NCBI GenBank assembly: GCA_001897755.1
Contig: MKUJ01000001.1
Location: forward strand, 385,580-449,579
Reading direction: 5' to 3'
Source of the DNA: Afipia sp. 64-13
GTDB lineage: Bacteria; Pseudomonadota; Alphaproteobacteria; Rhizobiales; Xanthobacteraceae
DNA: 64,000 nucleotides
Positions 13,195-22,526 of the stretch are shown here, one piece after another. The notes beneath the pieces were generated by a model. That model saw only the letters and a list, made by a program, of their open reading frames with translations. It was not told the DNA's origin and searched no databases. How positions within the stretch are numbered: the first letter of the stretch is position 1; every line of letters starts with the position of its first letter. The position numbers and the translations under genes were made by a program.

Positions 13195-14367
13195 ATGAAT
13201 TTGCACGAATTCCAGGCGAAAGAGATTCTGGCGGGGTATGGCCTGCCGTCCCCGGGCGGCAAGGTTGCCATCACGCCGGATCAGGCCGGCGCGCTCTTCG
13301 GCGAGCTTGGTGCGCCGACCGTCGCGGTGAAAGCGCAGGTGCATGCCGGCGCCCGCGGCAAGGCCGGCGGCATCCAGCTCGTTCATTCGGCGGAGGAGGC
13401 CAAGGCCGCCGCCGCGAAGATGCTCGGCAAGAAGCTGGTTACAGGGCAGACCGGGGTACGTGGGCGTGTCGTCAAGCGGGTCTATCTCGAGGTCGGCATC
13501 GAGCGGGTGCGCGATCTGCACATCGCGCTGCTGATCGACGGGACCACCGGACAGGTGATGCTGCTCGGCAGCGCGCAGGGTGGCGAGGATATCGAAGAGC
13601 GCGCCGAACTCGGCCAGCTCAAGCTCGAGCGCCTCGGGCTCGGCGACGGCCGCACGCGCCGCGCCGACGAGGTTGCGGCGTTCGCCCATCGCATTCGCAT
13701 CGACAGCGGGTCGATCCCGGCCTTCGAAGCGATCATCGACGGCCTGCGCCGCGCTTTCGTCGAACTCGACGCCAGCCTGATCGAAATCAATCCGCTGGCG
13801 ATCCTGCGGGACGGCAGCTTCCAGGCGCTCGACGTCAAGATGGTGCTCGACGACAACGCGCTGTTCCGTCATCCCGATCTCGCCGCCTTGCGTGACGAGG
13901 ACGAGGTGGACCAGCGCGAGGTCGAAGCGCAGCGCCATCGCCTCAATTATGTCAGCATGGACGGCAATATCGGTCTTGTCGCCAACGGGGCGGGACTTGG
14001 GCTGGCGACGGTCGATCTGGTCTGCGCCGCCAAGGGGCGTCCGGGCAATTTCATGGACATCCGCACCACGGCCAACAGCCTCGACGTGGCCTATGGCTTC
14101 GGCCTTCTGCTCGACAATCCGGCGCTGAAGGCGATCTTTCTCAACGTCCACGGCGGCGGCATGCAACCATGCGACACCATCGCCGAGGGGCTTGGCATCG
14201 CGATGCGTCGCACCGGCCGCTCGCTGCCGGTGGTGGCGCGGCTCGCCGGCAACAATGCCGAATTCGCGCGCGCGCGGTTCATCAATTTCGGATGTCCGGT
14301 GATTGAGTGCCCGGATATGTGGTCCGCGGCGACCCGCGTCGTTGCGCTGGCGCAGAAGGGAGCCTGA
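13195..14367 (+). CDS. Divergent succinate/malate-CoA ligase beta-subunit-like protein
   Basis: ATP-grasp subunit of an ADP-forming acid-CoA ligase, 390 residues. The start MNLHEFQAKEIL matches the SucC/MtkA N-terminus and has ribosome-binding site GGGAGG 6 bp before the ATG; an upstream in-frame ATG lacks this. Conserved parts are VKAQVHAGARGKAGG and LIEINPLAI. It departs from ordinary SucC in two places: the usual [10 protein letters not shown] loop reads NFMDIRTTANS, and the region after RVYLEV is shortened and rewritten. The first match in spirit is malate thiokinase (MtkA), but the substrate is unknown. It is co-transcribed with the alpha subunit (3-bp gap). The window has a second, canonical sucC at 25278-26474. 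Confidence 0.85.
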   Translation: MNLHEFQAKEILAGYGLPSPGGKVAITPDQAGALFGELGAPTVAVKAQVHAGARGKAGGIQLVHSAEEAKAAAAKMLGKKLVTGQTGVRGRVVKRVYLEVGIERVRDLHIALLIDGTTGQVMLLGSAQGGEDIEERAELGQLKLERLGLGDGRTRRADEVAAFAHRIRIDSGSIPAFEAIIDGLRRAFVELDASLIEINPLAILRDGSFQALDVKMVLDDNALFRHPDLAALRDEDEVDQREVEAQRHRLNYVSMDGNIGLVANGAGLGLATVDLVCAAKGRPGNFMDIRTTANSLDVAYGFGLLLDNPALKAIFLNVHGGGMQPCDTIAEGLGIAMRRTGRSLPVVARLAGNNAEFARARFINFGCPVIECPDMWSAATRVVALAQKGA

Positions 14368-14370
14368 GGC

Positions 14371-15252
14371 ATGGCGATCCTCGTCGACAAGAACACGCGC
14401 GTGCTGTGTCAGGGCATGACCGGCTGGGCGGGCACCCATCACACCGCGCGCATGATGGAATACGGCACCGCGGTGGTGGCCGGCGTGACGCCGGGCAAGG
14501 GCGGGCGCTCGCACCTCAATCTGCCGATCTTCGACACCGTGGCGAAGGCCGTCGAGGAAACGCAGGCAAATGCCAGCATCGTCTTCGTGCCGCCGCAGAA
14601 TGCCGCCAACGCCATGGTCGAGGCGATCGAGGCGGAAATCCCGCTGGTCGTGGTGGTGACCGAGCGCGTGCCCGCGCTCGACATGGTGCGCGTGCGTCAG
14701 GCGCTGAACGGCTCCAAGACCAAGCTGGTAGGGCCCAATTCGCAAGGCATTCTCGCACCGGACGTCTGCATGATCGGCGTGATGGCGACCGGCAGCGCGC
14801 GTCCCGGCGGCATCGGCATCGTGTCGCGCTCGGCGTCGCTGACCAGCGAGGTCGTGGCGCAGGTCACGGCGGAGAATCTCGGGCAGTCGACCACAATCGG
14901 CGTCGGCGGCGATCCGATCCATGGCATCAGCATGGTGGAATGCGTCGAGCTGTTTCTGGCCGATCCGGAGACGCAGGGTATCGTGCTGATCGGCGAGATC
15001 GGCGGCACGGAGGAGCAGGAGGTCGCCGAATTCCTGCAGGGTCGCAAGGTGACGAAGCCGATCGTGGCGCTGATCGCAGGTCAGCATGCACCGCCCGAGC
15101 GCCGTATGGGCCATGCCGGCACCTTGACGATGTACGGCCGCGGCGATGCCAACAGCAAGATCGCGGCGCTGGAGAAGGCGGGCGTGCGCGTGGCGCCGAG
15201 TTCGCATCTGGTCGGCGCGACCATCCGGCAGGCGCTGCTGCTGCCGCATTGA
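14371..15252 (+). CDS. Divergent succinate/malate-CoA ligase alpha-subunit-like protein
   Basis: A 293-residue CoA-binding and phospho-histidine subunit paired with the gene 3 bp upstream. The phosphorylated His is retained (His248 in RRMGHAG), as is the CoA-binding start MAILVDKNTRVLCQGMTG. Differences from typical SucD are clear: GPNCPG is GPNSQG (Ser124 replaces the usual Cys), SRSGTLTYE is SRSASLTSE, and the end is shortened. Catalysis by phosphoryl transfer should therefore work, while the acid-binding pocket probably differs. The link to the glyoxylate and oxalate genes through a shared operator suggests a C2 or C4 acid as substrate; this is inference. Confidence 0.85.
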   Translation: MAILVDKNTRVLCQGMTGWAGTHHTARMMEYGTAVVAGVTPGKGGRSHLNLPIFDTVAKAVEETQANASIVFVPPQNAANAMVEAIEAEIPLVVVVTERVPALDMVRVRQALNGSKTKLVGPNSQGILAPDVCMIGVMATGSARPGGIGIVSRSASLTSEVVAQVTAENLGQSTTIGVGGDPIHGISMVECVELFLADPETQGIVLIGEIGGTEEQEVAEFLQGRKVTKPIVALIAGQHAPPERRMGHAGTLTMYGRGDANSKIAALEKAGVRVAPSSHLVGATIRQALLLPH

Positions 15253-15267
15253 AAACGCGCGGCGGCG

Positions 15268-16098
15268 TCAGTCCCGCCGCGGCTTGATGCCGCCGATCGA
15301 CTCGGTGATCTGGTCGGCTGCCCGCATCATGGTCGGCCCGAATTCGCCGAGACGCTCCAGCGTGATCCGCACCGCCGGGCCTGACATCGAGACCGCGGCG
15401 ATGGTTTCTCCCAGTTCATTGTAGATCGGGGCGGCGACGCAGCGCATGCCGAGCGTGCGCTCCTCGTCGTCGACCGCCCAGCCGCGCTGCCGGCTTTTCT
15501 GCAGTTCGGCGAACAAAGCGGTGGGGTCCACGAAGGTTTTGTCGGTGAAACGCAGCAGGCCTTTGGAATAGAGGATCTGCTTCACGCGCTGCTCGGACAT
15601 GCCGGAGAGCAGCGCCTTGCCGACGCCTGAGGCGTGCATCAGGCTGCGCGAGCCGGCGCGGAAGAAGGCGCGCAGTGTGTTGTGGCTCTCGACCTGCGAG
15701 ATGAACACCACTTCGCCGTCGTCCTCGATGCCGAGATTGATGGTCTCCCCGGTCTGCTCCATCAGTTCGCGCATGGTGTCGCGGCCCATGCCGGCGAGCC
15801 GGCGATTGCGTAGGAACGCGGTGCCGGTCTGGAAGGCATCGACGCCAATCAGCCACAAACCGCGCTCTTCATCATGAGCGACGAAACGGTGCGCCTCGAG
15901 CGTGAACAGCAGGCGATGCACCGTCGAAGGTGCGATGCCGGTGCGCTGGGCGAGGTCGGTCAGCGTCAGGCCGTCGGCCTCCGCGACCACGCGGAGCAAA
16001 GCGAGACCGCGATCCAGCGCCTGGATCGAACCGGCCTTGCTTTGCGGGTTGAGCGCCCGGGGGCGCCCGCGCTTTCGACTTTGTTCGACCGCCTTCAT
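15268..16098 (-). CDS. IclR-family regulator, BhcR/AllR/GclR-like
   Basis: A 276-residue IclR-type regulator. A basic N-terminus (RKRGRPRALNPQ) precedes the winged helix (ALDRGLALLRVV..TGIAPSTVHRLL). The effector domain follows, with GETINLGIEDDGEVVF and HASGVGKALL. Relatives with this architecture sense glyoxylate and control glyoxylate or beta-hydroxyaspartate pathway genes. It is divergent from gcl with a 199-bp promoter region between them that contains four TGGAA repeats, and it converges on the CoA-ligase pair 15 bp away. It probably controls gcl and itself; ligand and sites are inferred. Confidence 0.88.
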   Translation of the reverse strand: MKAVEQSRKRGRPRALNPQSKAGSIQALDRGLALLRVVAEADGLTLTDLAQRTGIAPSTVHRLLFTLEAHRFVAHDEERGLWLIGVDAFQTGTAFLRNRRLAGMGRDTMRELMEQTGETINLGIEDDGEVVFISQVESHNTLRAFFRAGSRSLMHASGVGKALLSGMSEQRVKQILYSKGLLRFTDKTFVDPTALFAELQKSRQRGWAVDDEERTLGMRCVAAPIYNELGETIAAVSMSGPAVRITLERLGEFGPTMMRAADQITESIGGIKPRRD

Positions 16099-16129
16099 TG
16101 CCAGTCCTTTGCGGTGCTGCTATATACGG

Positions 16130-16235
16130 TGGAATATTTTTTTATATTAGCGCGTAGTGCTAGCTGTTGGAAATTCAACTTATTGATTACACGATGTAAT
16201 TATCTTTGCAATTAAATTGGAAAAATATTCTGGAA
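16130..16235. promoter_or_regulatory. Four TGGAA direct repeats between the IclR gene and gcl
   Basis: TGGAA occurs at 16130, 16168, 16218 and 16231, all in the same direction, in an AT-rich stretch unlike the surrounding DNA. The last two are 13 bp apart. A small palindrome ATTAC-N5-GTAAT lies between the second and third, around 16186-16200. These are candidate IclR-protein sites for divergent control; no binding is shown. Confidence 0.45.
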
Positions 16236-16257
16236 TAACTTGACCGGGGTGTCGTTT

Positions 16258-16274
16258 TGGCATCCAGTATACCA
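16258..16274. promoter_or_regulatory. Predicted regulon operator, copy 2 (before gcl)
   Basis: TGGCAT-CCAGT-ATACCA, ending 24 bp before the gcl start codon, that is, in the promoter or leader. TTGACC at 16240-16245 is a possible -35 element. This position fits repression of the gcl operon. Confidence 0.7.
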
Positions 16275-16297
16275 ACGCTAGAACTAGGGAGAGGCCC

Positions 16298-18091
16298 ATG
16301 GCCCGCATGAGAGCAATCGACGCCGCCGTCATCGTTTTGGAGAAGGAAGGGATCACGCAGACGTTCGGCGTTCCCGGCGCGGCGATCAACCCGCTTTATT
16401 CGGCGATGAAGAAGCGCGGTTCGCTCAAGCATGTTCTTGCGCGCCACGTCGAAGGCGCCTCCCACATGGCGGAAGGCTACACCCGCGCCAAGGCCGGCAA
16501 TATCGGCGTCTGCATCGGCACCTCGGGTCCTGCCGGCACCGACATGATCACCGGTCTTTATTCGGCCAGCGCCGATTCGATTCCGATCCTGTGCATCACC
16601 GGTCAGGCCCCGCGCGCCCGTCTCTACAAGGAAGATTTCCAGGCCGTCGATATCGAGTCGATCGCCAAGCCCGTCACCAAATGGTCAGTCACCGTGCGCG
16701 AGCCCGCGCTGGTGCCGCGCGTGTTCCAGCAGGCTTTCCAGATCATGCGTTCGGGCCGTCCGGGTCCGGTACTGATCGACCTGCCGTTCGACGTGCAGGT
16801 TGCCGAGATCGAGTTCGACGAAGAGACCTATTCCTCGCTCGGCGCCAACAAGCCGGCGGCGACCCGCAAGCAGATCGAGAAGGCCCTCGAGATGCTCAAC
16901 GCTGCCGAGAAGCCGCTGATCGTGGCCGGCGGCGGCATCATCAATGCCGATGCCTCCGATCTGCTGGTGCAGTTCGCCGAGACCGTCAACGTGCCGGTGG
17001 TCCCGACCCTGATGGGCTGGGGCTCGATCCCTGACGATCACGTTCTGATGGCCGGTATGGTCGGTCTGCAGACCAGCCACCGCTACGGCAACGCCACCAT
17101 GCTGGAGTCCGATTTCGTGCTCGGCATCGGCAACCGCTGGGCCAACCGCCACACCGGTTCGATCGAGACCTACACCAAGGGCCGCAAGTTCGTTCATGTC
17201 GATATCGAGCCGACCCAGATCGGCCGTGTGTTCAATCCCGATCTCGGCATCGTGTCCGACGCCAAGGCGGCGCTCGAATTGTTCGTCACTGTCGCCAAGG
17301 AAATGAAGAAGGCCGGCAAGCTCAAGGAGCGCCAGGCCTGGCCGGCGGCGTGTCAGGATCGCAAGCGCACCATGCTGCGCAAGAGCCACTTCGACAACGT
17401 GCCGATGAAGCCGCAGCGCGTGTACGAGGAGATGAACAAGGCGTTCGGTCGCGACACCTGCTACATCAGCGTCATCGGCCTGTCGCAGATCGCCGGCGGC
17501 CAGTTCCTCGGCGTCTATCATCCGCGCAACTGGATCAACGCCGGGCAGGCGGGTCCGCTGGGCTGGACACTGCCGGCGGCGCTCGGCGTGCGCGCGGCCG
17601 ATCCGACTCGCAACATCGTCGCGCTCTCGGGCGACTACGACTTCCAGTTCCTGATCGAGGAGCTCGCGGTCGGCGCGCAGTTCAAGCTGCCCTACATCCA
17701 CGTCGTCGTGAACAACTCGTATCTCGGTCTGATCCGTCAGTCGCAGCGCGGCTTCGACATGGACTATCAGGTCCAGCTTTCGTTCGACAACATCAACACG
17801 CCGGAGATCGGCGCCTACGGTGTTGATCACGTCAAGGTCGCCGAAGGCCTCGGCTGCAAGGCGATCCGCGTCACCGATCCGAAGGACGCGCAGGCGGCTT
17901 TCGCCAAGGCGCGCGATCTGATGAAGGAATTCAGCGTGCCGGTGGTGGTCGAATTCATTCTCGAGCGCGTCACCAATATTTCGATGGGCACCGAGATCGA
18001 CAATGTCGTCGAATTCGAGGAAGTTCTCGATCTGCCGCTTGACGAGGTGTCGAGCGGTCAGGGTAATCCTCGCAAGCTGCAGCCGGTCTAA
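16298..18091 (+). CDS. gcl: Glyoxylate carboligase (tartronate-semialdehyde synthase)
   Basis: Thiamine-diphosphate enzyme that condenses two glyoxylate into tartronate semialdehyde plus CO2. The 597-residue product has the diagnostic Val51 (ARHVEGAS), where almost all other ThDP enzymes have the catalytic Glu; this distinguishes Gcl from acetolactate synthase. The ThDP/Mg motif begins [12 protein letters not shown] and ends VVNNSYLG. It is the first gene of a co-directional operon with hyi, glxR, panE2, pyk and an FAH protein. Ribosome-binding site AGGGAGAG precedes the ATG. Confidence 0.97.
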   Translation: MARMRAIDAAVIVLEKEGITQTFGVPGAAINPLYSAMKKRGSLKHVLARHVEGASHMAEGYTRAKAGNIGVCIGTSGPAGTDMITGLYSASADSIPILCITGQAPRARLYKEDFQAVDIESIAKPVTKWSVTVREPALVPRVFQQAFQIMRSGRPGPVLIDLPFDVQVAEIEFDEETYSSLGANKPAATRKQIEKALEMLNAAEKPLIVAGGGIINADASDLLVQFAETVNVPVVPTLMGWGSIPDDHVLMAGMVGLQTSHRYGNATMLESDFVLGIGNRWANRHTGSIETYTKGRKFVHVDIEPTQIGRVFNPDLGIVSDAKAALELFVTVAKEMKKAGKLKERQAWPAACQDRKRTMLRKSHFDNVPMKPQRVYEEMNKAFGRDTCYISVIGLSQIAGGQFLGVYHPRNWINAGQAGPLGWTLPAALGVRAADPTRNIVALSGDYDFQFLIEELAVGAQFKLPYIHVVVNNSYLGLIRQSQRGFDMDYQVQLSFDNINTPEIGAYGVDHVKVAEGLGCKAIRVTDPKDAQAAFAKARDLMKEFSVPVVVEFILERVTNISMGTEIDNVVEFEEVLDLPLDEVSSGQGNPRKLQPV

Positions 18092-18142
18092 GGCCGCAGC
18101 TTCGAGACCCGATCGAAACATTCCAGCAATAAGGAGGGCGCT

Positions 18143-18913
<771 letters not shown>

Positions 18914-18952
18914 GCCGCGCACAGCTCACACATCCTTTAGGGAGTTTAGAAA

Positions 18953-19840
18953 ATGGCAAAGACACTCGGCTTTATCGGACTCGGCACCATGGGTGCTCCG
19001 ATGGCGGGTCATCTGCTGGCCGCTGGCCACACCGTTCACATGTACACCATCGAGGGCGTTCCGGCCGATCTGAAGGCCAAGGGCAAGGTTGCCGCCAACG
19101 CCGCCGAAGTGGCCAAGAACGCCGACATCATCTTCATCATGGTGCCCGATACGCCGCACGTTGACGCGGTGCTGTTCGGCGAGAACGGCGTCTCCGGCAG
19201 CCTCGGCAAGGGCAAGATCGTGGTCGACATGAGCTCGATCTCTCCGATCGAGACCAAGAAGTTCGCCGAAAAGGTCGAAAAGCTCGGTGCCCGTTACCTC
19301 GACGCGCCGGTCTCCGGCGGCGAGGTCGGCGCCAAGGCCGCATCGCTGACCATCATGGTTGGTGGTCACGCCGAGGATTTCGCGACCGTGAAGCCGTACT
19401 TCGAACTGATGGGCAAGAACATCACTCACGTCGGCGGCAATGGCGACGGTCAGACCACCAAGGTCGCGAACCAGATCATCGTCGCGCTGAACATCGAGGC
19501 GGTGGCCGAAGCGCTGCTGTTCGCCTCGAAGGCGGGTGCTGATCCGGCGAAGGTTCGTCAGGCCCTGATGGGTGGCTTCGCCTCGTCGCGCATTCTCGAA
19601 GTGCATGGCGAGCGCATGATCAAGCGCACCTTCGATCCGGGCTTCCGTATTGAGCTGCACCAGAAGGACCTCAACCTTGCGCTGCAGGGTGCGAAGTCGC
19701 TCGGCGTCGCGCTGCCGAATACCGCAACGGCTCAGGAGTTGTTCAACGCCTGCGCCGCCAACGGCGGCAAGGCCTGGGATCACTCCGCGATGGTTCGCGC
19801 GCTCGAACTGATGGCCAATCACAAGGTGGCCAAGGACTAA
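18953..19840 (+). CDS. glxR: 2-hydroxy-3-oxopropionate (tartronate semialdehyde) reductase
   Basis: NAD(P)H-dependent beta-hydroxyacid dehydrogenase reducing tartronate semialdehyde to D-glycerate. The 295-residue product has the Rossmann start GFIGLGTMGAPMAGHLL, the substrate motif DAPVSGGEVGAKAASL and the catalytic Lys in GQTTKVANQ. It is the third gene of the glyoxylate operon, 39 bp after hyi with GGGAG upstream. Gene order gcl-hyi-glxR makes the assignment over other 3-hydroxyacid dehydrogenases secure. Confidence 0.96.
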   Translation: MAKTLGFIGLGTMGAPMAGHLLAAGHTVHMYTIEGVPADLKAKGKVAANAAEVAKNADIIFIMVPDTPHVDAVLFGENGVSGSLGKGKIVVDMSSISPIETKKFAEKVEKLGARYLDAPVSGGEVGAKAASLTIMVGGHAEDFATVKPYFELMGKNITHVGGNGDGQTTKVANQIIVALNIEAVAEALLFASKAGADPAKVRQALMGGFASSRILEVHGERMIKRTFDPGFRIELHQKDLNLALQGAKSLGVALPNTATAQELFNACAANGGKAWDHSAMVRALELMANHKVAKD

Positions 19841-19847
19841 AAAGACT

Positions 19848-19883
19848 GCCGGTCGTCCGCGGCGGCGGTTGCGGACGACCGGC
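19848..19883 (+). other. Intercistronic hairpin between glxR and panE2
   Basis: Perfect 13-bp inverted repeat GCCGGTCGTCCGC / GCGGACGACCGGC with a 10-base loop, starting 8 bp after the glxR stop. No U-run follows directly (the nearest is TTTTT about 14 bases on), so it may act as a partial terminator or an mRNA-stability element. Confidence 0.75.
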
Positions 19884-19913
19884 CTCCATTCAGGTTTTTG
19901 GGAGGGGACCACG

Positions 19914-20936
19914 ATGAAAGTTTGTATTTTCGGTGCAGGCGCTATCGGCGGCTATATGGCCGTCATGATGAAACGGGGCGGTGTTGACGTCTCGATCGTC
20001 GCCCGTGGAGCCCATCTCGCGGCCGTTAAGGCCGATGGTATGAAACTTCTGATCAATGGCGAGGAGCTGACCGCCGATCTTCAGGCGAGCAGCGATCCGC
20101 GCGATCTCGGTCCGCAGGACTATGTCGTGGTCGGTCTGAAGGCTCACCAGGCCTGGGAATCCGCCGAGCAGATGAAGCCGCTTCTGGGGCCGAACACTGC
20201 GGTGGTGACGGCGCAGAACGGCGTGCCATGGTGGTATTTCTACGGCCTCGACGAGAAGTTCGCCAATCTGCGCCTGCAGAGCGTCGATCCGGGCAATCGT
20301 CAGTGGAATGCGATCGGTCCGGAGCGCGTGATCGGTTCGACCGTCTATCCGGCGACCGAGATCACCGAGCCCGGCGTGATCAAGCACATCTATGGCGACA
20401 CCTTCGGTCTTGGCGAGCCGAACCGCAAGCCGAGCGCGCGTCTCACCGCGTTCGCCGACGCATTGACCCAGGGCGGCCTGAAACCGCGCATTTACGACGA
20501 CATCCGTGACGATATCTGGATCAAGCTGTGGGGCAATCTCTGCTTCAATCCGATTTCGGCGCTGACCCATGCCACGCTCGACGTCATTGCGACCGAGGCG
20601 GGCACCCGCTCGCTGGCGCGCAACATGATGCTCGAAGCCCAGCAGATCGGCGAGACCTTCGGCGCCCGCTTCCGCGTCGATGTCGATCGCCGCATCAACG
20701 GCGCCGCGGGCGTCGGCGCGCACCGCACCTCGATGCTGCAGGACCTCGACAAGGGCCGGGCGCTCGAGATCGACGCGCTGCTCACCGCCGTGCAGGAGAT
20801 GGGCCAGCTCGCCCACATCAAGACCCCCTATATCGACGCGGTGCTCGCGCTGGTGCAGCAGATGGGGCGCAGCAAGGGCGTCTACCCGACGTTCCCCGAG
20901 GCGGTTGCTCCGGCCGCGCAGGCGGTGCCTGCCTGA
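19914..20936 (+). CDS. panE2: PanE/ApbA-family reductase, candidate oxalyl-CoA reductase PanE2
   Basis: A 340-residue member of the 2-dehydropantoate 2-reductase family, with N-terminal Rossmann motif GAGAIGGYMAVMM and C-terminal helical domain containing the conserved WIKLWGNLCFNPISAL. The ATG at 19914 has GGAGGGG upstream; a longer frame from 19869 overlaps the hairpin region and is unlikely. In Methylobacterium extorquens a paralogue named PanE2 reduces oxalyl-CoA to glyoxylate. Position after glxR and near oxc-frc supports that role here rather than pantothenate synthesis, but sequence alone does not prove it. Glycerate kinase, often found at this place in other operons, is absent. Confidence 0.85.
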   Translation: MKVCIFGAGAIGGYMAVMMKRGGVDVSIVARGAHLAAVKADGMKLLINGEELTADLQASSDPRDLGPQDYVVVGLKAHQAWESAEQMKPLLGPNTAVVTAQNGVPWWYFYGLDEKFANLRLQSVDPGNRQWNAIGPERVIGSTVYPATEITEPGVIKHIYGDTFGLGEPNRKPSARLTAFADALTQGGLKPRIYDDIRDDIWIKLWGNLCFNPISALTHATLDVIATEAGTRSLARNMMLEAQQIGETFGARFRVDVDRRINGAAGVGAHRTSMLQDLDKGRALEIDALLTAVQEMGQLAHIKTPYIDAVLALVQQMGRSKGVYPTFPEAVAPAAQAVPA

Positions 20937-20986
20937 TCTGCGGCGTGCCCGTTCGGCGGGCGCGCGCCTTGATAAAAAATCTGAAT

Positions 20987-21015
20987 ACGCGCTGGCGCGG
21001 ATCGCGCCGGCGCGT
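20987..21015 (+). other. Intercistronic hairpin between panE2 and pyk
   Basis: Arms ACGCGC-t-GGCGCG and CGCGCC-g-GCGCGT with a 3-base loop, a very stable stem with one mismatch. The following CAAAATG is not a U-run, so this looks like a processing or attenuation structure rather than a clean terminator. The 151-bp gap is otherwise empty. Confidence 0.65.
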
Positions 21016-21087
21016 CAAAATGTCGATGGAACGTCCAGGTATGATGACCCGGATCTTCAGATCGTTTGATTCATTGGAAAGGAAGAG

Positions 21088-22500
21088 ATGATGGGTCGTA
21101 ATCGGCGCGCCAAGATCGTTGCGACGCTGGGGCCGGCAAGCTCGTCGCCGGAAATGATCCGCAAGCTGTTCGACGCCGGCGTCGACATGTTCCGGCTCAA
21201 CTTCAGCCACGGCTCCCATGAGGATCATCGCGCGCGCTACAACGCGATCCGTGCGGTGGAGCGGGAGGTCGATACCCCGATCGCCATTCTGCAGGATCTG
21301 CAAGGGCCGAAAATCCGCCTCGGGCCGCTGGAAGGCGGGCGCAAGGAATTGAAGAACGGCGAGAGCGTCAGGTTCGTCTGCGCGCCGACCTCGAGCGATG
21401 CGTCGCTTCCGCTGCCCCATCGCGAGGTGTTCGAGGCGATCGTGCCGGGCAACCAGCTGCTGGTCGATGACGGCAAGGTCCGCCTGGTGGCGACCAACTG
21501 CAACGGCGATGTCATCGATGCAACGGTGGTTGCCGGCGGTTTCGTCAGCGACCGCAAGGGCGTCAACCTGCCGGATACGCTGCTGGCGCTGTCGCCGATC
21601 ACCGAAAAGGACCGCGTCGATCTCCAATTCGGCCTCGATCTTGGTGTGGACTGGGTGGCGTTCTCCTTCGTGCAGCGGGCCTCCGATCTGATCGAGGCGC
21701 ACTCGCTGGTTGGCGGCCGCGCCGGCATCATGTCAAAGATCGAGAAGCCGGCCGCGATGGCGGTGATCGAGGACATCGTCAATCTGTCGGACTCCATCAT
21801 GGTGGCGCGCGGCGATCTCGGCGTCGAGATTCCGCCGGAGGACGTGCCGGGCGCGCAGAAGGATCTGGTGCGGCTGTGCCGTCTGGCCGGCAAGCCGGTG
21901 ATCATCGCGACGCAGATGCTGGAATCGATGATCTACACGCCGACGCCGACCCGTGCGGAATCGTCCGACGTCGCGACCGCGATCTATGACGGCTCCGACG
22001 CGGTGATGCTGTCGGCCGAGTCCGCCTCGGGCCAGTATCCGGTGCAGGCGGTGGCGACGATGGATCGCATCATTAGTCGCACCGAGCAGCACAACGCTTA
22101 CCGTCAGATCATCGAGGCGCTGCATCCGGACATCGAGCCGCTGCCGCAGCATGCCATCTCGGCGGCGGCCGCCGAGGTCGCGACCTCGATCAACGCCGCC
22201 TGCATCGTGGCGTTCACCTCGAGTGGCACCACGGCCTATCGCATCGCGCGCCAGCGCTCGCCGATTCCGATCCTGAGCGTCACGCCGAGCGAGGCGACGG
22301 CGCGCCGGCTCGCCTTCCTGTGGGGCTCGGCTGGCATGATCTCGAAGGATATCGCATCCTATGACGAGATGGTGAGCCAGGCGGCGCATCACGCCAAGAG
22401 CAGCAATCTGGCCAAGCCCGGCGACAGCATCGTCGTGGTGGCCGGCGTGCCGTTCGGAAAGTCCGGTACGACCAACAATCTGCGCGTCGTGACCGTCTAA
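21088..22500 (+). CDS. pyk: Pyruvate kinase
   Basis: Converts phosphoenolpyruvate and ADP to pyruvate and ATP. The 470-residue product contains KIVATLGPASS, FRLNFSHGSHEDH, the signature MSKIEKPAA, MVARGDLGVEIP and IIATQMLESM. The K-dependent type is indicated by the conserved FRLNFSHG region. Two adjacent ATGs (21088, 21091) follow GGAAGAG; either may be used. Pyruvate kinases inside gcl operons finish the route from glycerate to pyruvate. It is 26 bp before the FAH gene. Confidence 0.96.
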   Translation: MMGRNRRAKIVATLGPASSSPEMIRKLFDAGVDMFRLNFSHGSHEDHRARYNAIRAVEREVDTPIAILQDLQGPKIRLGPLEGGRKELKNGESVRFVCAPTSSDASLPLPHREVFEAIVPGNQLLVDDGKVRLVATNCNGDVIDATVVAGGFVSDRKGVNLPDTLLALSPITEKDRVDLQFGLDLGVDWVAFSFVQRASDLIEAHSLVGGRAGIMSKIEKPAAMAVIEDIVNLSDSIMVARGDLGVEIPPEDVPGAQKDLVRLCRLAGKPVIIATQMLESMIYTPTPTRAESSDVATAIYDGSDAVMLSAESASGQYPVQAVATMDRIISRTEQHNAYRQIIEALHPDIEPLPQHAISAAAAEVATSINAACIVAFTSSGTTAYRIARQRSPIPILSVTPSEATARRLAFLWGSAGMISKDIASYDEMVSQAAHHAKSSNLAKPGDSIVVVAGVPFGKSGTTNNLRVVTV

Positions 22501-22526
22501 TTTCAATCAGGGTTTGTGAGGAAACG

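Noticed and set aside
13030..15249. 739-codon minus-strand frame opposite the SucCD-like pair
   Set aside because: His/Asp/Arg-rich low-complexity translation, exactly mirrored to two genuine genes; a codon-bias shadow.
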